Positions 25,796 through 37,289 of a stretch of 64,000 bases of DNA are shown here, one piece after another; positions within the stretch are counted from its first letter, which is position 1, and every line of letters begins with the position of its first letter. The stretch comes from Lamellibrachia satsuma. Its lineage: Eukaryota > Annelida > Polychaeta > Sabellida > Siboglinidae. The DNA is taken from contig BSQZ01000029.1 of NCBI GenBank assembly GCA_033239005.1, forward strand, positions 5,567,501 to 5,631,500, written 5' to 3'. A program made the position numbers and the translations under genes. The notes under the pieces were generated by a model. It saw only the letters and a program-made list of their open reading frames with translations. It made no database searches and had not been told where the DNA came from.

Positions 25796-26535
25796 TTTCA
25801 TCCAGAATACATAAACCATATCGATAAAATTACAATATATGAATATGTGACAAACAACTGCGTAAATATACAATGTATTCGGCAGAAGATTATTATGTAT
25901 TATTTTCAATATTTGCATAACAATGACATGTGGACCTCATATTCATATGCATGATGTATATGTGTGCTCTTTTGAAACTAAAATAAAGCTACTGAATAAA
26001 ATGTAACGTTCTACTTCGTACTAACTGTAGCCATATTTTTATCGATGTAGGCGAAGCCGACGCGGTGAGCCAATCATCAACAGGTTTACAAAATAGGTCT
26101 GCGTCAATAGCGCGGCTTGTCCCATGCACACGAAACCAGAAAACTAATTCGTCATCGGCCTTACTAACATGCTTCTTCGGTGTGTGCATTTTAATATATT
26201 ATGTACTATATGCCAACATGTAAATAAATAAAACATTTATAAGTACAATTAGCTGTTTAATGCGTCTAACTCGCAAAGCGCGCATAAAATTAGCTTCATT
26301 ATGGCGAGTGGTGCCAATGGCAATTTTCCGGAATACAAAGTAAAATGTTAATATTTCGAACCGGTAGTGGCAAGTGATACGGCAGAATCATCGTCGAATT
26401 CGGTTCTTTCGGAGCAGTTTAGCGACGCTATTATGGCAGTAGCCTTCGGCTTCGATCTTTTCCTTTGTGACTTAGTCATAGAAAACGACCACATGGAGCG
26501 GCCAAACTTCTGAATATGTGACAAATAACATATGT
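25796..26535 (+). repeat. Dispersed repeat with MASxxx-type exon (copy at 26301)
   Basis: Inverted relative to 20000-20780. From ATG 26301: MASGANGNFPEYKVKC, a stop, then FEPVVASDTAESSSNSVLSE and the family's QFSDA. It continues into the MITE end AAACGACCACATGGAGCGGCC. It looks like the first exon of a lost gene carried by the repeat; product unknown. Confidence 0.55.
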
Positions 26536-26880
26536 GCATGCAACAATTAGAAAACATTTATTAGAATTCAATTATTTAAAAATTCCAAATAATGTTCTGT
26601 TCTACCAATATAGATATAATAACAATATGGATTTTACTATATGTCGCTATGGTTTTCCCGGCCTATCTCGATTTTGCACCTTTCCCCCGCGATTATCGGC
26701 AAACTTTGATGTGACGTCACTGTTGACAGGGAAGCGCAGTGAGACTGCGACTGTCCATTCAATCACCCATGTCTACAGTGATGGCGGTTGTCTGGAAGCG
26801 AACGTCAGAATGTTTTATGTGTGTCTGTGCAGCTCTTTCTCTATTTGTGTGAGAAACACAACTACCGTGTAGGGTGAATA
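26536..26880 (+). repeat. THAP-element 5' region
   Basis: GATTATCGGCAAACTTTGATG, TGACGTCACTGTTGACAGG and GTGATGGCGGTTG. The THAP start is replaced at about 26800 by unrelated sequence. Confidence 0.6.
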
Positions 26881-27480
26881 TGGGCAATCTGAGGTGTGTC
26901 CGACACACAGCGCTCACGCCACACAAAGGGGAGTTTGTCCACAGATTAACAACGTATCACGAAGTGAATCTCAGTTGAATAGGAACGTGTCGTCCGACGA
27001 CCGGCCTCTGGCAACAGAGGATGTTATATGAATGTATACTTTTTATTGTATTTTGCTTGGCCACCACCAGAGGGATAGGTTGTTCCATGACCGCCCCACG
27101 TCAACAGAGGAATAGGTCGGCTCAACACCATGCCTCCGCCAACAGAGGCGTGAATCGCCTCACGATCGTCCCTCCTCCTCCAAACGGAAACCGGTAAAAC
27201 GCCCGACTTTCGCGTTGTTGACTGTGTTGTTCGGCCTCCATGCGCGTCTTTCCGATTCATGCTCAACTGTTTTGGTTCGTATACACTGGGCATGCTCGCT
27301 TTCCAGACCGTGTAGCTTCGCCGGTGCAGAAACAAAACATAAATAGTACGTGCATTAGGCAATGAGGAACCGAGCGTATATGTTGATCGCTAGGTGGCGC
27401 TGCGCTCACTCCGGTTATATTAATTACCCATAGTTCTTATCGCTTCGTCGGAGAAGAAGGCGAGCTGTGTGTTTATTAAC
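26881..27480. other. Short GGC/CAACAGAGG-type imperfect repeats, no supported gene
   Basis: CAACAGAGG recurs at about 27012, 27103 and 27139, in a GC-richer patch. The 112-codon minus-strand open stretch (27024-27362) shows no domain. Confidence 0.5.
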
Positions 27481-28032
27481 TTTAGTTGCCAATAACATGC
27501 CGGGAACTGGCTGCTGAGCCCCGCTGTGAAATGTTAAAGGTGGTCATCAGATCCCGAAGGATCCTACTCAAAAAAAAATAATTTACTAACTGTGCTACAA
27601 GTAATAGGCGAACTTTTAATAACCGAAGATAAATAAAATATGACAACGAGAATGACAACTTTAATGTTGTTAGCTTGTTAGGCTCTACCATGTATTTAAT
27701 CAGTTTTACTATCTGTACTATAAGTAATTGTAATAGTAATAGGCGTGGTAATACTGCATTGTAGTATTTGTGCACTGCTGAATCTGCTGATATTTTATGA
27801 TTCAAAGTATTCATATTATAATATAATTTTAGTCAATATAAAACATAAATTATGCATATCTTCTGGTTGGTGGTGGACATCATGTCATGGTGTGGATGGA
27901 CATTTTATGATTAGAGTATTACAATGTACCTCATTTAAGCAGGCATTGGTTGTTATTTTAATTAATCTATTAATATTTTAATTATATATATATATTATAA
28001 TATTTTAATTAATCTATTACTATTTTGCATTC
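27481..28032. other. AT-rich intergenic
   Basis: No gene supported. CTATTACTATTTTGCATTCAG at the right end resembles a splice acceptor for the next feature. Confidence 0.5.
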
Positions 28033-28335
28033 AGGAACAACTCCACTTCACCGATACCTGAGCCGAGAAGACATTCCAACCATCTTTATGTGGACTGCAG
28101 CACCATCTCCTGTTGCTGTTCAGAGGAACGCACGGATACAGAGATAGGTACAGCTCCGAGAGCAAGAGCCGGACCTGTCACAAGATGGGCTCTTCGAAGA
28201 GATTGTCGAAGCTAAGGAAGAAGCTGTACCTGAATCACCAACGCCTGTGTCTTCCTTTGCAGCCTGCCAGACACAGACTTCTGAATGGCCTCCAATATGC
28301 ATCGAACATTTTCAGGATATATTTAATTCCGAAAT
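28033..28335 (+). pseudogene. THAP-protein exon remnant
   Basis: After an acceptor-like TTTTGCATTCAG the frame reads RYLSREDIPTIFMWTAAPSP, equivalent to the end of a THAP domain (AVPTIF motif) and its proline-rich exit. It then reads VAVQRNARIQR, one TAG stop, and an acidic linker LREQEPDLSQDGLFEEIVEA to about 28335. Apart from the single stop the frame is open for about 100 codons. GATAGGTACAG at the stop could also be read as a splice donor, in which case the exon ends there. The amino half of the domain was not found upstream. It is distinct in sequence from the THAP copy at 14565. Confidence 0.5.
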
Positions 28336-28338
28336 AAA

Positions 28339-28487
28339 ACACTCACTCACTCACTCACTCACTCACTCACTCACTCATTCACTCACACACTCACTCAGTC
28401 ACTCACTCACTCACTCACTCACTCACTCACTCACACACTCACTCACTCACTCACTCACTCACTCACTCACACTCACTCACTCACTCA
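28339..28487. repeat. (CACT)n tetranucleotide array
   Basis: About 150 bp of CACT/CACA units at the 3' edge of the THAP exon remnant. Confidence 0.95.
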
Positions 28488-28835
28488 CGGCCAGCCCATT
28501 TCTAATAACCAATGTTACCAGCTCTCAACCCTCTCAATTCCTATTCCCCCATCCGAATCCAATCGATTCGTCGTCTTCCGTCTCTGCTGAACCCACATGT
28601 CCATTAAAATCGCCAGCTATGCACATCATCACATGCGTTTCCACCAATCCCACCACCACTCTTCCCTGAAAGCCCTTTTCTCTGTGTACACCTTTCTTTT
28701 TTGAGGCCCATACAAAGCACAAAAGTTGCTATTTAACCAACATCGATGCAACAATGATCCTCCCTTGATATATCTCCACTCTCACCCCGTCCTTACTAAT
28801 TACTTTGCTTGCTAGATCATTTAGCTCTATCACAA
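28488..28835 (-). mobile_element. LINE-A endonuclease fragment
   Basis: The minus strand reads VVVGLVETHVMMCIAGDFNG followed by HVGSAETEDDESIGFGWG, with an intact GDFN endonuclease motif. It passes without a break into the 86-bp satellite. Confidence 0.75.
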
Positions 28836-30140
28836 TGGATATATCCTCCCTTGATATCTCTCCAATCTCACCCGGTCCTTACTAATTACCTTGCTTGCTA
28901 GATCAATTAGCTATATCATAATGGATATATCCTCCCTTGATATCTATCCACTCTCACCCCGTCCTTACTAATTACTTTGCTTGCTAGATCATTTAGCTAT
29001 ATCATAATGGATATATCCTCCCTTGATATATCTCCACTCTCACCCCGTCCTTACTAGTTACCTTGCTTGCTAGATGATTTAGCTATATCATAATGGATAT
29101 ATCCTCCCTTGATATCTCTCCACTCTCACCCCGTCCTTACTAGTTACCTTGCTTGCTAGATGATTTGGCTATATCATAATGGATATATCCTCCCTTGATA
29201 TATCTCCACTCTCACCCCGTCCTTACTAATTACCTTGCTTTCTAGTTCATTTAGCTATATCATAATGGATATATCCTCCCTTGATATCTCTCCACTCTCA
29301 CCCGGTCCTTACTAATTACCTTGCTTGCTAGTTCATTTAGCTATATCATAATGGATATATCCTCCCTTGATATCTCTCCACTCTCACCCGGTCCTTACTA
29401 ATTACCTTGCTTGCTAGTTCATTTAGCTATATCATAATGGATATATCCTCCCTTGATATCTCTCCACTCTCACCCGGTCCTTACTAATTACCTTGCTTGC
29501 TAGTTCATTTAGCTATATCATAATGGATATATCCTCCCTTGATATATCTCCACTCTCACCCGGTCCTTACTAATTACGTTGCTTGCTAGTTCATTTAGCT
29601 ATATAATAATGGATATATCCTCCCTTGATATCTCTCCACTCTCACCCGGTCCTTACTAATTACCTTGCTTGCTAGTTCATTTAGCTATATCATAATGGAT
29701 ATATCCTCCCTTGATATATCTCCACTCTCACCCGGTCCTTACTAATTACGTTGCTTGCTAGTTCATTTAGCTATATCATAATGGATATATCCTCCCTTGA
29801 TATCTCTCCACTCTCACCCCGTCCTTACTAATTACCTTGCTTGCTAGTTCATTTAGCTATATCATAATGGATATATCCTCCCTTGATATCTCTCCACTCT
29901 CACCCGGTCCTTACTAATTACCTTGCTTGCTAGTTCATTTAGCTATATCATAATGGATATATCCTCCCTTGATATCTCTCCACTCTCACCCGGTCCTTAC
30001 AAATTACCTTGCTTGCTAGTTCATTTAGCTATATCATAATGGATATATCCTCCCTTGATATCTCTCCACTCTCACCCGGTCCTTACTAATTACCTTGCTT
30101 GCTAGATCATTTAGCTATATCATAATGGATATACTAGCTA
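28757..30140. repeat. 86-bp satellite derived from LINE-A
   Basis: About 16 units. ATGGATATAT begins at 29351, 29437 and 29523, an exact 86-bp period. The reverse complement of a unit matches the LINE-A coding segment around 20757-20845 and 51122-51210 (TAGCTAAATGATCTAGCAAG; GAGAGTGGAGAGAT). Units in the middle share CACCCGGTCC and TAGTTCATTT, and edge units have CACCCCGTCC and TAGATCATTT. That pattern suggests homogenisation in the centre. Confidence 0.9.
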
Positions 30141-30454
30141 TCTATTTGCGAATGTTATCCAGAATACATAAACCATCTGGGAAGAATTACAATATCTAAA
30201 TATGTGACAAACAACCGCATACATATGAAACGTTTTCGGCACCACATTATTATGTATTATTTTCAATATTTGTATGCAATAAAACATGGATTTCTATGCA
30301 TCACGGCATCAACATAGTTTCATTCGCGCCATTACGATGAGTACAAAGTAAAATGTAACCAGTCTGCTAGTGGCAAGTGACACCGCATGATCAACTTAGA
30401 ATTCGGCTGTTTCGGAGCAGTTTAGCGACAATAATATGGCAGTAGCCTTCGGTT
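30141..30454 (+). repeat. LINE-flank repeat and decayed MASxxx exon
   Basis: AATACATAAACCATCT and TATTATGTATTATTTTCAATA match 25800-25920 and 54070-54180. The Ser/Glu-rich relic is at 30360-30430. Confidence 0.6.
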
Positions 30455-30710
30455 TCTGACTTAACCATAGGAAACGACCACATACAGCCGCCAAAATTCT
30501 CCTCATATATACAAAAATACAAACAGTTCTCTTACTTCCATATAGCATAAAAAATAAAAAAATAAAACAAACAACTCGCCCTCTTAGCTTGATATGACGA
30601 GTTTTTGTTTTACTTATTGTAAAATAACACGTGTATACGTATGGTAGATATATAAGGGGTCGTTTGGCGGTTCTACGTGGTCGTTGTCACGTTTGTGTCA
30701 GAAAGTAAAA
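30455..30710. mobile_element. Foldback MITE (second well-preserved copy)
   Basis: TTCTGACTTAACCATAGGAAACG... on the left pairs with ...ACGTGGTCGTTGTCACGTTTG then TCAGAAAG on the right. Arms of about 90 bp enclose an AT-rich centre. Same ends as 3715-4054. Confidence 0.7.
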
Positions 30711-31330
30711 GATCTCATTGACAGTGTCAACGAGCGAGACCCGCTTGTCTTCGATCCGAGCGACATGGTTGTCGCTGCCCGTGTCGATGATTGCGAAATA
30801 GTTTCCGTTACTGGGAATACTGTTGGCACATCATCCTCTTTCAAAGATATGTCAACACCGGGTTAACCCAAGGCTGCCATCTTCTCCGGGTCGCGGTCGA
30901 AACAAGTTTGTGCTTCTTCTGCTTAACATTGGAAGGCTTCATTTTCGCGAGCCATTTCTTTAGCAAAGTTGGCTATGTAGGGTACTAGAACGAACTACAT
31001 GTTACTCTATCGTTACAACAGTTTGCATCACAACCGTATGCCGCACAGTAAACCATTCTGACGTTCGCGTCGAAACAACCGCCATCGCTATAAACATATG
31101 TGAATGAATGGATCGTAGCAGCCTCGCAGCGCCCCCTGTCACAAGTTACGTCACATCGAAACTTCCTGATAATCGATGGAAAAAATATGTATAATCGAGG
31201 AAGGCTGGAAGTACAGGGAATTATTTGGAAGTATTAATTAATTGAAATCTAATGAAATTTTCGGTGTAGTGGCAATTGCAATATTATCCAAGATGTAATG
31301 TAATATGGCTTCAAGCAATCGTTGGTTTTA
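30711..31330 (-). pseudogene. THAP element, second copy
   Basis: On the minus strand ATG at about 31054 opens MVYCAAYGCDANCCNDRV, then TCSSF, a stop, YPT, a stop, PTLLKKWLAKMKPSN. The first half is thus damaged by at least two stops. The domain end runs to about 30860. The plus-strand reading at 30684-30866 covers the downstream part in antisense and matches the complement of 14865-14950. Upstream (31080-31330) the CRE-like promoter region is kept as TTACGTCACATCG. Confidence 0.65.
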
Positions 31331-31745
31331 TTCGCTTTAATGTAGTCAATCAACTGTATATTTATGGAAATATGCCCATGGTCTCTTAGCAGGGGCAATA
31401 TGGCCATCTATCGGATAGCTATGCAATATTTTCTTGTTTTATGTATCTACACGTGGAGTTAATGTCCCCGCAAGACTGAGCTCTCCAATCGCGGGAACAG
31501 GTTAAAAAGAGTGATACTAATACTGCAATTTATGAAAATATTTGGGAATAGAACAACGGGTGCAAAACTTTCGTCATTCCAGTGTTCGCGCGAACAGGCA
31601 ATGCTAGCTTGGAATACCTCAGCTAGAACCCGCTCGATTAACCTTTCGACAAACTTTCACTCAAACCACATACGCGGCTAACCGATAACGTTTTCATGTC
31701 GAAAAAAATGTGATGTGTGACGTTTCGTCGACGTAATACTGTATG
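31331..31745 (-). repeat. Dispersed repeat B, copy 3 (partial)
   Basis: Complement of 13850-14280: TTATGGAAATATGCCCATGG and ACGTTTCGTCGACGTAATAC. Confidence 0.8.
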
Positions 31746-32305
31746 TGGTGGTATTCGTTGAAGTGCACGGCATGACTCCTGTGCTGCTAAAAACCGATAT
31801 TGCACTGGAACGGACTACTTTCTCTATAATGGCGTGCCATAGAATGCCTCACTGTATGGTCGTCTGCTGGGTCTAAAAATAGTTTCCAATTCTTATATTT
31901 CTTTGTTACCCATTCGTCTCTAATTACGACAGGTTTTAATGCAGAAGGTGTAGTCGAATCGAATCAAGTTGATATGTACTCATCAACACCAACCAACTAA
32001 ATTGTATCCTAGTAACCAGTTACTAAGGCAACTCACATGACACTAACAAGGTACGCCGAGGCTTCCCGAAATCAGCTTATTTCATATTGACGGAGAGTCG
32101 ACGATAATCGAAGGCAAATTACCGTTTTATTGCACTACATAACACTATGTTCAACTAAAATAAATACGTTATCAAATGATGCTTGGTTTTGTGTACTCGT
32201 TGCTTCAGAACGCTGTATTCGGCTGGAAAGTAACTCGTGCATAGAACCAGGTATCGTTCAATAAGTGTATTATATTGTCGTTTGAACCTTGTGTTATTAT
32301 GACAT

Positions 32306-32493
32306 GTTCGGTTGATTGGTTTGTTGGTTAGTTGGTTGGATGGTTCTTTGGGTCGTTGGTTGGTTCTTTGGTTGGTTCGTTGTTTCTTTGGTTCGTTCGT
32401 TGATTCGTTGGTTGGCTCGTTCGCTCGTTCGCTCTTTCGCTTGTTCTTTCGTTTTTTGGTTGGTTCGTTCATTCGTTCGTTCGTTCGTTTGTG
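32306..32493. repeat. (GGTT)n/(GTTC)n tetranucleotide array
   Basis: Complementary to 17372-17645 and at the same place in unit U, but shorter and more interrupted. Confidence 0.95.
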
Positions 32494-33117
32494 TAAAAAA
32501 AATAGAGACAGTATGTGTGTCGTGCGTGTACAAGATGACGTCATCGGTGATCTTTGTTGTTAGTTATCGCCAGACAAAATTAACATCAGCTGCACTTTTT
32601 TCACAAGCGCATAAACTGGTTCAGTGATTCGTACACATTGGTGGACAATGCAGGACCGAAAACTGGGCACTATTCTTGAGGCATAGCTACTTACACTACA
32701 CATAAATCTTAAACAAACACAAATAAGATATGCTACCTTACTTTGTGGTTGGTATGTGTTACACATGCATCAACTGTAGAAAGACACCTGGACCCGTTTC
32801 ACTAGTTGTCAAGTTTTCAATAGCAAACGTCGTGGAGGGCAAGGTTATGACACTGTCGTCGAGTAAGCAATGTGAAAGCGTAAATCTGGTTAGGCAATGT
32901 TGTTTGCTTTCTGCAAAGAACCGTTTAACCTCGTCTTGTTACTAATAAGGCGCGTTTTAGCAGCTGTTCGTTATGACAAATTCCTAGAAAAACCTCTTTA
33001 CTCTGTCGAACATGGCTACAGAGAGCAATGGAATATTAAAGGGCGATATCGTACTGATAAGCTCACAGGAAACACATCAATTGATAACAACGTCGTGGAT
33101 TCAGCCGTGCCTACATT

Positions 33118-33123
33118 TTTATT
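33118..33123 (-). terminator. Poly(A) signal of defensin-like gene copy C
   Basis: AATAAA on the minus strand, 73 nt after the stop codon. The same hexamer lies 63 nt after the stop in copy D and 67 nt after it in copy B. Confidence 0.7.
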
Positions 33124-33195
33124 GTTTGAAACAATTTGGTAAATTCAGCAACAGCGATCCTGTGAAGACATTCACAGTGAACAGCTTGTTCAGTA

Positions 33196-33694
33196 CTACC
33201 GCCTAAACAAACTGAAGCAGCATTGGCGTGTGGCGGGTCCGTCGCAGAGATGCTGTTTGTATCTACCAAAACATAACTTGCTGCGATCCTTGCAGGTTCC
33301 GCCATTGTTGGTGCATCTATGATCTGTCAGAGTATCAATAAAACATTATTTATGCACGTAAACCTTACGCAACATGCAATATCCTATACCTATTCGTTAT
33401 ATGTTTATTACAATATAATTATTATACAAACATAGGAACACAATATCTGGAAACAGTTATTATCAAGTATATTTTATATGTGTTAGTTTGTGGGCTTGAG
33501 TTGATATATCGTAAAGTAGTTGGCTATTCGTTCCTGGGTCAATATACTCAACACTTTTAGTAGATTACACTGTTCAAAGACTATGCAATACTGCATTTAC
33601 TGCTGTCGTCGAGTCGAGACTTACCTGATGCTTGCGCGCCACTGATGGCGACCAGCAGCGTTACAAACGTAAACACCACAAATGACGTCTTCAT
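33196..33694 (-). CDS. Defensin-like secreted cysteine-rich peptide, copy C (intact)
   Basis: Two coding exons, 33694-33625 and 33323-33196, joined across a 301-nt intron with a GTAAGT donor and a CTGACAG acceptor in phase 1. The product is 65 residues. Residues 1-23 (MKTSFVVFTFVTLLVAISG, then AQAS) form a signal peptide with a long hydrophobic core and an A-x-A-like cleavage site. The mature part begins DHRCTNNGGTCKDRSKLC and ends RQCCFSLFRR. Its cysteines are spaced C-x6-C-x6-C-x8-C-x7-CC, and the NGG before Cys2 and the CC near the end recall beta-defensins, though the Cys2-Cys3 gap is longer. The net charge is strongly positive. Expected role: a secreted peptide, possibly antimicrobial; this is inference from the architecture. 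A TATA element and leader intron lie about 1.1 kb upstream, and AATAAA follows at 33118-33123. Confidence 0.7.
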
Positions 33695-34244
33695 GTTTTC
33701 GTAGGTTTGTTTCCTGGAAAGCTGAACGAATTGGCTTCTTTTTTCTGAAAATTGAAGCACTTTCAGTTGAGTTGTAGCTAACATCAATAGAAAACAATTT
33801 AATTGTATGAGAAACAACTCCTCTGCTAACGGTAATCATGTATGAAGGAGAACCCTTGGTCCCATACAAAAGACACATCATAGCCTTCGAATATTCGCTC
33901 CTTATTAAAGCCAGATGACATAAAAGAATCGAATACATATGTCCTTCAGAGGGTTCACCCACCATCGTACACACTATGCTGGTTAAGGCCCAGCTGATAT
34001 AGTCTGGGCTAGTTATGGGAATGACTGACAACGTGATTCCCACGGCCATCAACTACCCTGAATTGTTTCAAAGCTATGTTTCTGAGGTGGCCAAATAAAC
34101 GCAACGAAGCCTCCCTTCGTAAGGCAGGCACAGGTTCTGCGATATGTATAATATCATGTTCACATTGAGAGAAAGCTTTTTTGCAGATAGACCGATTGCC
34201 GAGGAGTTTCCTTGAGCGTTGACTAAACCAGACCATGCTCTATG

Positions 34245-34390
34245 TCAGCGGTCCTCAATCGTTTTGCCTCCAAGGTCCCCCTGTGTCAAATACAACATTC
34301 CAGGGACACCCCCACATGATTGGAATCCTCCGACTATTCCCCTGCCCCCTGGGCCGATTACCCCAGTTACGAAACACTGCTCTACCTGAC
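34245..34390. mobile_element. hAT MITE remnant in unit U4
   Basis: CAGCGGTCCTCAATCG at the left and CGAAACACTGCTCTACC at the right enclose text matching 15305-15435 in inverted orientation. It occupies the same target position, so insertion preceded duplication of U. Other remnants lie at 12805-12880 and 62775-62870. Confidence 0.6.
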
Positions 34391-34818
34391 TTGACTACAA
34401 ACATTCCTCGAAGTTGCGTTCTAAGTAGGAAACAACTCAACAAAATCAAAAACAACATCGTACACATCATTCTGATTACGTTTGTTGTCCTGGTTTCTTG
34501 TCTGAAGCAAAATCCAACACACAGTGAGTGCGGGAAAGAAAAACATTAACATTGATGCTGCCTGCACACAAATAGAAAAAGGTGAAACGACAACTTGGTT
34601 TAATAAATTAAGGAGACATGCAAGCGGCAAAGATGATTTATCAAAATACCTATAATAACAAACAACAAGTATTAGCAATAACCCTAACAACATAATTTAC
34701 ATATGTAGTTATTATTTTAAAGTAGTGGCACTTACATATGCTTCGCGAAATATGCAGTTCGTTGAAGTACACAACCAGAGGCCTAGACTTGTGCTTCTTT
34801 CAGGCTCTTGCTCATCGC

Positions 34819-34825
34819 CTTTATA
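34819..34825 (-). promoter_or_regulatory. Candidate TATA box of unit U4
   Basis: TATAAAG on the minus strand in GATCCAGTATAAAGGCGATG, identical in context to 12361 and 63295. A leader exon of about 60 nt would end at the GTAAGT donor (34735-34730). Confidence 0.5.
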
Positions 34826-35010
34826 CTGGATCGCACGACACTTTTTACGAATGACTGTCACAGTCATAAGACTTCCAAAAGAAACGGTTTAGCCAAGCCC
34901 AGATTTATGATGGCATCGTTGATAGATGCGGTCGTAGAGGGGCGGGCGTGTGAAAGTCTTACTAAAAACACTGCCCAATCGCCATTGCAAATGATGTTTT
35001 CTTAAAAATT

Positions 35011-35186
35011 ACTTATAAAATAACAAATGAAATAAATCATCCCGTTAGCGTGAAAATAGCGTAACAATGGAAATGTTTGACAGATTTTCATTGCGCTGTG
35101 TTTCTTTTTACACAAAACCTCATCAATCTGTGGTTTGTTTGTGCCACTAATATATAGCGGGGAATAAAAAGTACTGATTCTGATTA

Positions 35187-35189
<3 letters not shown>
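35011..35189. other. Intergenic, nothing recognised
   Basis: No gene or repeat family recognised. Confidence 0.5.
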
Positions 35190-35606
<417 letters not shown>

Positions 35607-35689
35607 GCCACCTACTAATAAACCGTGTATTACTATTACTATACCCTATTGATTAGTGTGATTGATCATAATTTAGAGTGGCACCGCCT

Positions 35690-37012
35690 GGTAAGGCACA
35701 GAACAGCCTCGCACGCAATGCGGCAATAAGTGTCTATGTGGCTTACAATTGCACACAAAGAGCGTCGCCTCTCTGACGACGCCGCGCATTACAGTTTTTG
35801 TTCCCACCTACAACGTACTGTCGGACGTCGCGAACAAAAAGAAAACAAATCGTCCAACCGCACTCTATCAACAGTAGGTTGTCGTGTTATTCACCCGAGT
35901 GTTTTAATACGGCTGCTTCTGCCAACTTGTTGCCATTTTCCAAGAGGTGCGACGCCGTTTTATTGTCAAACCAACATTAGCTGCATTATTTCCGACCAAA
36001 TGAGACGGTTTCCAGGTTACCGAATAATAACTATCTACGTTATATTATTGGAAACGAAATTGTATTTAAATAATTTATGTATTGTTAAGTTTCTGTCGAA
36101 TAACGCAATAACATTTGGATATATCAATGTACGACATTGTTTTGATTAATGCGATATGCCGTTCAGTAAAGTAGGGACACGGCTTGTTTCAAACGAGATG
36201 CAAGCCGTCGGTACATGCAGATAGTTAGTTGGCACAGTTGGCATAAGTATATAGCCTGTCCTTCTAAGCGTACAGTGCTAAGCTGTTACTGAGTGTCGTC
36301 AATTGTACGATTAGCAATGATTTCCCTTTCCGTGGTTGTGCGACTTGCTCAGCGCACATACCTAGACTCTATTTGACTGGTCAACGTACATTACATTAGA
36401 AACGTTGATATCGGGGTGTCATGTTCTGTAACTACATGAACCTTCAGATGCCGGCTATATTGAGTACGATAACTTATTAGTTTCTTCTGAATTTCATCAG
36501 CTGTGAACAAAGGAAAGAGTCCCGTGTTGTCATTTTACACTGATATTAAACATTAAAACATCACCATATTCCACCACTGTACAAATATGTGCCTGGAATG
36601 TTTTAATATTACAAGGTTTCACCAGAATGCGTTAAGGAAAGTACTATTTAGTTATGAATTGCAAGGTATATTTTATATGTTAACTCCAATTTCAATTTAG
36701 CAAATATAATAGCCTTATATATTAATTTATGCTATTTGTATGTGTTTTATTTATATGGACGAACCAATATGGTCCATAACTCCATATTGCTGTGTTTTTT
36801 TGCATGTCTAGTTCACGAGATCTTCTTACTGCGCTCGACCAGAATCGTCCAGGCATGGCGTGTCTTTGTTCTGCTCGGCAGTCATGGTTGGGTAGCCACT
36901 ACCTGATCTGACTTTAACGTGCACTGCTGGGTCGATCCAGCACGACGAACGAAAACACGGGAGAGGGAGTTGTGGAAAGCATTACCCCAGGCCGGTGGCC
37001 TTATATTGTCGC
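35690..37012 (-). repeat. Composite repeat R, copy 3, distal part and promoter-exon
   Basis: Inverted relative to 4560-5880. The first-exon copy (ATG near 36895, reading downward) and the TATA element (ATATAAGG near 37000-37007) are retained. No gene beyond this exon is seen. Confidence 0.7.
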
Positions 37013-37091
37013 AGGGATGGGGCAAGACGTTTTTTGGGGGTACAATTATTATTTTTCAAATGCAAACAGCTAGTTTGTGTATTTGCTGAAA

Positions 37092-37287
<196 letters not shown>

Positions 37288-37289
37288 CT

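Larger units (their letters stand above)
31746..35010 (-). repeat. Unit U, copy 4 (complete)
   Basis: The only uninterrupted unit. Read on the minus strand it holds the TATA element, leader intron, hAT MITE remnant, intact peptide gene, poly(A) signal, 3' flank and tetranucleotide array. It forms a large inverted repeat with 12290-13255 and 15216-18300. Confidence 0.8.

Noticed and set aside
28757..30140. Possible CRISPR array, because of regular direct repeats
   Set aside because: Units are contiguous 86-bp copies with no unique spacers, derive from a LINE and sit in an animal genome.
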